Below, one piece after another: positions 18,611 to 22,306 of a stretch of DNA of 22,306 nucleotides. This DNA is from Gnetum montanum. Taxonomy: Eukaryota; Streptophyta; Gnetopsida; Gnetales; Gnetaceae. A program made the translations under genes and the position numbers. A model generated the notes under the pieces. The model did no database searches. It saw nothing but the letters and a program-made list of their open reading frames with translations, and was not told the DNA's origin. How positions within the stretch are numbered: position 1 is the first letter of the stretch; each line of letters begins with the position of its first letter. Where the stretch lies: contig MNCI01002773.1 in NCBI GenBank assembly GCA_015680685.1, positions 1 through 22,306 on the forward strand, read 5' to 3'.

Positions 18611-19516
18611 TGAAACACCACCTAGAAAATACATGTTGTAACCTATAACCTTCACCATCCAGCTTGAGGTAATATTTTATTGCAAATGTAAGGTTTTTGG
18701 CCCTTGATCAACAATCTTACATATTTTAACTTTTTGGGACTAAAAAAATGCCTTATAAGTTACTACAGCTTTACTTCCCAAGTAAAAAAAGCAATTTCAT
18801 GTCTATATTTGGGCTTGGGAAGGCTAAAAATTCCTTTCAGACTACCAAATTTGGCATTTCATGGGTTTTTTTGGGGGTATATCCTCAACTACGCTGAAAC
18901 CATCTACACCCAGCATTGGTGGTGTTGGGTTTTTCATTTTCCAACATTTCTCAGTGTAGTTGTCACAAAACCCAACATGGAATCTATAAGGCCAACATTG
19001 GAGTTATTGGATTTTCCATTTTTCCAACAAGGGCCAAGCATAGTCATGATAGTTTCTAGTGGTAACAATATAGCTAGCATAGTCATCTCAAATTTCCTAC
19101 AATCTTCACATGGCCAACATAGTCACCACATTTTCAAGAAAATGCTAATAATTCCAACATAGCTCTCCAAGGCTAGCATAGTTGAGGTGAAGCTAGCATA
19201 GTCACAAAAGTTCATTTACTATTTTTAGTATGCGAATGAGGTTTGATGGATTTGGTGCATTAAAACTTGTCATAAATGGTCAACGGCATTAGAATAATAG
19301 CATGCTACACTTGTAATCAATATTAATCTATCAGTAATCATGGTAGAAATTTGCAGCATGAAATTAACAACCTTTAAGCCTATAAAAGCCAAACTCAAAC
19401 ACATCATTTAGGTCCCGAAAATATTTAGTTTCAAAAACATTTTTTGGCAACCTAAAATATTTTTGCTACCATACCACCATAGCAACCTTGAACACCAAAA
19501 AATCCATTTTAGCATT
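18611..19516 (+). mobile_element. LTR C1: 3' LTR of the old element, interrupted by a younger insertion
   Basis: It begins TGAAACACCACCTAG after the polypurine tract. Its right part aligns with LTR D (19170-19400 against 9340-9590). A TATA box is at 19381-19388. It stops at 19516, where a new LTR start (TGAAACACCATG) and a sharp rise in CpG content mark a younger LTR. Repeated CATAGT/ACATAG words probably descend from ACGC/GCGT motifs. The open frame at 18704-19162 begins with a non-ATG codon and has no recognisable protein character. Confidence 0.72.
19381..19388 (+). promoter_or_regulatory. TATA box of LTR C1
   Basis: AAGCCTATAAAAGCC, aligned with CATACCTATAAAATGC at about 9561 in LTR D, in the same relative position after ATCTATCAG. 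Confidence 0.65.
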
Positions 19517-19604
19517 TGAAACACCATGAAAATTACGAGTCGGCCTCAGGCAAAGATTCGCAATTCAAGCGAGAGCACGCATCAGCTTTGTTCAAAGGAC
19601 AAGT

Positions 19605-19942
19605 TTACGCTCTATTACGCATGGCAGCGTAATGAGCGTAATAAGCTCCAAAATAGTCGAAGGCAGAGTCTAGAGAAGCACAACAGTTCGACACTTTTTC
19701 TCGCGGCGTATGGATAACTTGTCTTTACACTCGTTACGCGACGGTGCATACCATTGCGTATTTCATCACTAAGGCTTGACATTATTTACGCTTCGTTACG
19801 TGCAGCTGTGTAGTGAGCGTAAATTAGACATTGTTTACGCTTCGTTACGCGCAGCTGCGTAGTGAGCGTAAGACAATTTTGAGCCTATTGTTTTTATACC
19901 GGATTACGCTCATACACGCAATACAACGCGAATGAGTGTAAT
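19605..19942. repeat. Four interrupted palindromes (TTACGCT…AGCGTAA) in U3 of LTR C2
   Basis: P1 19605-19641: TTACGCT/AGCGTAA outer arms and ATTACGC/GCGTAAT inner arms. P2 19785-19823: TTTACGCT/AGCGTAAA. P3 19835-19871: TTACGCT/AGCGTAA with inner ACGC/GCGT around CAGCTG. P4 19903-19942: ATTACGCTCAT/ATGAGTGTAAT (one C to T change). P2 and P3 are a 49 bp tandem pair. All are 180-515 bp upstream of the TATA box. Confidence 0.88.
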
Positions 19943-20118
19943 ATAGCCTGAAAGCAATTGAAACACGCTTAACATGTACTTGCTCTTGACACGCACAACA
20001 CACAAACGAGCTTATTGTGCGTAGTCACAGTCTGGCTTAAAATGGTCATGTCAACGGAACCCGAAATATCCGGGACCCACGTCATCAGGGTTACGCCTTT
20101 TTATGGGACCCCGCAGCC

Positions 20119-20126
20119 TATAAATA
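20119..20126 (+). promoter_or_regulatory. TATA box of LTR C2
   Basis: GCAGCCTATAAATAGACCAG, matching the TATA context of LTRs A and B. A start site would be near 20150. Confidence 0.8.
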
Positions 20127-20162
20127 GACCAGTTGACAAAGATACCAAAAAAGGGGGCAGGA

Positions 20163-20168
20163 AATAAA
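20163..20168 (+). terminator. Candidate poly(A) signal in LTR C2
   Basis: AATAAA occurs just downstream of the expected start site, so it would lie in R and could serve 3' end formation in the 3' LTR copy. It is a single hexamer in an A-rich context, so support is limited. Confidence 0.4.
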
Positions 20169-20790
20169 AAGGGCAAGAGCATTTTCTGGGTAAGGAAGCA
20201 CTGATCACCTTGAGCAGAGAAACAAAGAGCAACCTTTTGGAAACTGTCGACAGCACCATCCTTCAGCAAGAACAGAGCATAGTGCGCTTGAGCCTTAGCA
20301 ACAAGAGAGATCATTCCTTTGGGGAAGATACGACTTTCTCCATTAGCGATTGTTGCCCTGAGCAAAACCTACTCGAAGCAAAGAAGCAGAACAAGGATTG
20401 TGAGATCATCTCGCCCAGTTTGCAGGCTCTACCGGTCAGAAACAGTTGATCGGTAGACGTCAGAGCTTGACCTTCCTTGCATCCCAGCTTTGGCCTACGA
20501 GGTAGATCGGACTTCTGTCTGGACAATTTCCTTGTTGTTTTGTGCTCATTTTTGCATCAAGTTATTGGGGGTCTCTCCCATTGTAACGTGACATACAAAT
20601 CATACATTGTTTCAAAAATCGAAACATAGATCTTTGAAGATCATGCGTTTCTCTCCTGATTAGCATCTCTTCGGCATGTTTGACGTTATCATCGTAGCGA
20701 TCTATCCATGTCGTTTTCCTCCCATTTAACGATCCCTCGAATCAAATCGAGGCACGTAAAGATCCGTAATCTTCATCGTTTTACTGACCT

Positions 20791-20860
20791 GTAAGTCCCT
20801 GTCTGATCGACAAGATCGTTCAGGGCGCTGCGGATTCGTTTTTTCCAGCATAGCCCTCGT
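20791..20860 (+). other. Conserved box near LTR 3' end
   Basis: GTAAGTCCCTGTCTGATCGA, then CAAGATCGTTCAGGG, then TTTTTTCCAGCATAGCCCTC. The counterparts are at 14261-14330 (LTR B), 10105-10170 (LTR D) and, in part, 9252-9299 (LTR A). Conservation is stronger than in the rest of U5. Confidence 0.7.
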
Positions 20861-20941
20861 GCGGAACCATGGTTAAAACTGTATACACGAAACCTCATTC
20901 GGTATTTCCAGCTACCGACTTTTTCTGTCGTTACAGTTTTC

Positions 20942-20959
20942 TGGCGCTAGAAGGAGGGC
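20942..20959 (+). promoter_or_regulatory. Primer-binding site (candidate)
   Basis: TGGCGCTAGAAGGAGGGC begins with TGG, the complement of a tRNA 3' CCA, six bases after the LTR terminal CA. The position fits the minus-strand primer site. I do not assign the tRNA. Confidence 0.65.
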
Positions 20960-21179
20960 CTCAGGCTCCGATCCGAATATTTCAGGTAACCCTGGTAGTG
21001 ATCCATACCCTAAACCATAGACGTAATACCTCTGGGGCAGTCTACGGTCAATCGCGTGGTATAGATCGGTCGCAAGGACGATTTCTTTGAAATCCTTCAG
21101 GGTAGAAAGCCTTTTTTGTGCTTTTGTTGCTAGCCATTTCTTAGATCCAATTACCAGTTACCGATAACTTCATTGATCA
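20960..21179 (+). other. Leader between primer-binding site and gag
   Basis: About 220 bases with no open frame that continues into gag. No packaging signal can be identified by eye. Confidence 0.5.
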
Positions 21180-22306
21180 ATGGATTCCTTGTACACAACC
21201 ACAACTGCCATGGGCCCTACTGATCTGGGTGCCACACCTATGAATCCTATGGCGGTCACAGGACCAGCTCCTGGCGCAACGGGATCTCAGGGCCCATTGC
21301 GTCGTTCATTGAGGCTCCAGGGAAAAGAGCCTATCTTCACAGTTATAACCCCTGAAGAATACAACTTCATATGCGTTAAGATCCAAGTGAAGCTGGCTCT
21401 CAGCCGAGCCGAGCTCGAAGCGAAACGAAACTTTAAGGTGCTCCACCGAGGGGGCTATGATTTTAAGCCAACAGCTTACGACATAATTCCCTTGACTGAA
21501 CACCAACACGAACTTATCACACAGTTGGTCATGGCCAAAGGCTAGGCTTCACAAGCTGCGGTGGAGCCCCAGCATGGGGAGGAAGAGGACGAATTTGCGG
21601 CCCATTCGGAGCATTCGTTCCATACTCTGGAACCTTCGTTCCATACTCTGATCCCCCAAACATATGTAAATCCCTTATTTCCTTTCAATGGAGAAGTCGC
21701 ATCTCTTGACCCAGCCATGACCACGCAGACGTATTTCCCTGCCATGCCGCAGGCCAATGCGTAGCCGTCTGGGTTGCAGGCACAAATACTGCACAATAAC
21801 ACGGGGATGGTTCCATCACCACGGGTACTTAGCATCCCAGTGGTGATCCCGGCGACCACAACGCCCCATTTCATCCCTCAGATACAACCCCATAACGTAT
21901 CTGTAACGCGCCCGGCCCAGACCATGTCGCTTCCGCATCCGCAAACTCAGCAGATTCCCACAACCGCTCAGCCACAAACATACATCCAACAGCCTGCCGC
22001 AGGTCAATGGGCTAACCCAGCGACGCAACATGCTCCGTCTGTGGTGTATGGCATGCAGCCCCCCGTTGCACCTATAGCGCAAGTTCCACGGAGGATCCCA
22101 CAGTATACCTATCCCTATCTTGTGCAGCAGGCGACTACCAACCCCTCTGCACAAGCCAGCGGATGGTGGTCTTCGCAGGCTCCCCTGCCTGCTAGGATCC
22201 CTGCCCCACAAGCAGCCAGTCAACCCATCCCGTCATTTCTGTTCCCTCGCGCCGTCCTCCTGGTCCAACCTCCTATGCCTTCTGCATAGGCACCTCCATC
22301 AACAGG
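21180..22306 (+). pseudogene. gag-like N-terminal frame with three TAG stops (3' end outside window)
   Basis: From ATG at 21180 one frame runs to the right edge, broken only by TAG at 21543, 21762 and 22287. The first 121 residues include a Thr/Pro/Gly-rich start, the basic segment GPLRRSLRLQGKEP and a more globular part (EEYNFICVKIQVKLALSRAELEAKRNF, read in two pieces). The rest is rich in Pro, Gln and Ala with many Tyr and Thr, typical of low-complexity N-terminal regions of plant Ty3/gypsy gag. The capsid-like core and zinc knuckle are not yet reached. Position after LTR, primer site and leader supports gag. The three stops suggest the copy is no longer competent, although CpG content shows it is recent. 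Confidence 0.7.

Larger units (their letters stand above)
19517..20935 (+). mobile_element. LTR C2: complete 5' LTR (1419 bp) of a younger element
   Basis: It starts TGAAACACCATG and ends GTCGTTACA, followed after six bases by a primer-binding-like site. CpG is abundant, in contrast to the flanking LTR C1. U3 carries four ACGC-type palindromes, then a TATA box (20119) and an AATAAA (20163). The conserved 3'-end box lies at 20791 (GTAAGTCCCTGTCTGATCGA). The gag-like frame follows. Its 3' LTR and right target-site copy would be outside the window; the five bases before it are GCATT. Confidence 0.8.

Noticed and set aside
18704-19162. Plus-strand 152-residue hydrophobic frame in LTR C1
   Set aside because: Starts at a non-ATG codon, sits in U3 of a decayed LTR and has AT-rich composition.
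20051-20526. Overlapping frames on both strands of LTR C2
   Set aside because: They cover the TATA box and R region; no recognisable protein and mutual overlap on opposite strands.
12615-20935. LTR B and LTR C2 as the two ends of one element
   Set aside because: They differ in U3 content and age, B has its own target-site duplications, and C2 is followed by its own primer-binding site.

Overview
The window looks like plant nuclear DNA, probably intergenic and repeat-dense, from a land plant with a large genome. The signs are Ty3/gypsy LTR retrotransposon remains of the Tat type (two RNase H domains in pol), short GT-AG introns with plant-like signals, several TATA-box LTR promoters, nested LTR insertions, and a block of about 10 kb (about 9301-19516) with strong CpG loss, as expected from decay of methylated repeats. 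No host housekeeping gene, tRNA, rRNA or CRISPR array was found. Species cannot be named from the sequence.

Layout. (1) 1-1906, minus strand: a three-exon reading frame of at least 576 codons that runs off the left edge. Exon 1 encodes a recognisable FCP1/SCP-like HAD phosphatase fold whose catalytic aspartates are gone; later exons resemble the long open frames found in plant transposons. (2) 1944-3223: three unrelated tandem arrays (36, 24 and 30 bp units) and a minus-strand TATA box at 2752-2759. (3) 3274-6564, plus strand: a 5'-truncated Tat-type pol pseudogene (RT, degenerate RNase H, second archaeal-type RNase H, integrase). It keeps one frame but has three stops and a 3-N gap in RT. 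(4) 6579-8151: its 3' region, with an array of 38 bp hairpin units, then a hairpin-embedded polypurine tract. (5) 8152-9299: its 3' LTR (LTR A), cut at a single N. (6) 9301-19516: an old, CpG-depleted, apparently non-coding element. A 5'-truncated LTR (D, 9301 to about 10220) and a 3' LTR (C1, 18611-19516) flank an internal region that contains a decayed array with a period of about 190 bp. A solo LTR (B, 12615-14411) with perfect 5 bp target-site duplications interrupts that array. (7) 19517-22306: a younger, CpG-rich element inserted into C1: complete 5' LTR (C2, 19517-20935), primer-binding site, leader and a gag-like frame with three TAG stops, continuing past the right edge.

All full LTR starts share TGAAACACCA, and the LTR 3' ends share a conserved box, so these elements look like relatives. 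Two themes run through the window. One is palindromes built on ACGC/GCGT (for example GCGTATACGC) in LTR U3 regions, in the minus-strand gene's upstream region and, in CpG-decayed form (CTATGC/GCATAG), in the old element. The other is conserved small RNA-type hairpins: before the polypurine tract in two elements, and in the 38 bp array, where the closing base pair covaries.

How parts work together: pol, polypurine tract, LTR promoters and primer-binding site belong to retrotransposon replication. The minus-strand gene may be an accessory ORF of such an element or a captured host gene; the window does not decide which.
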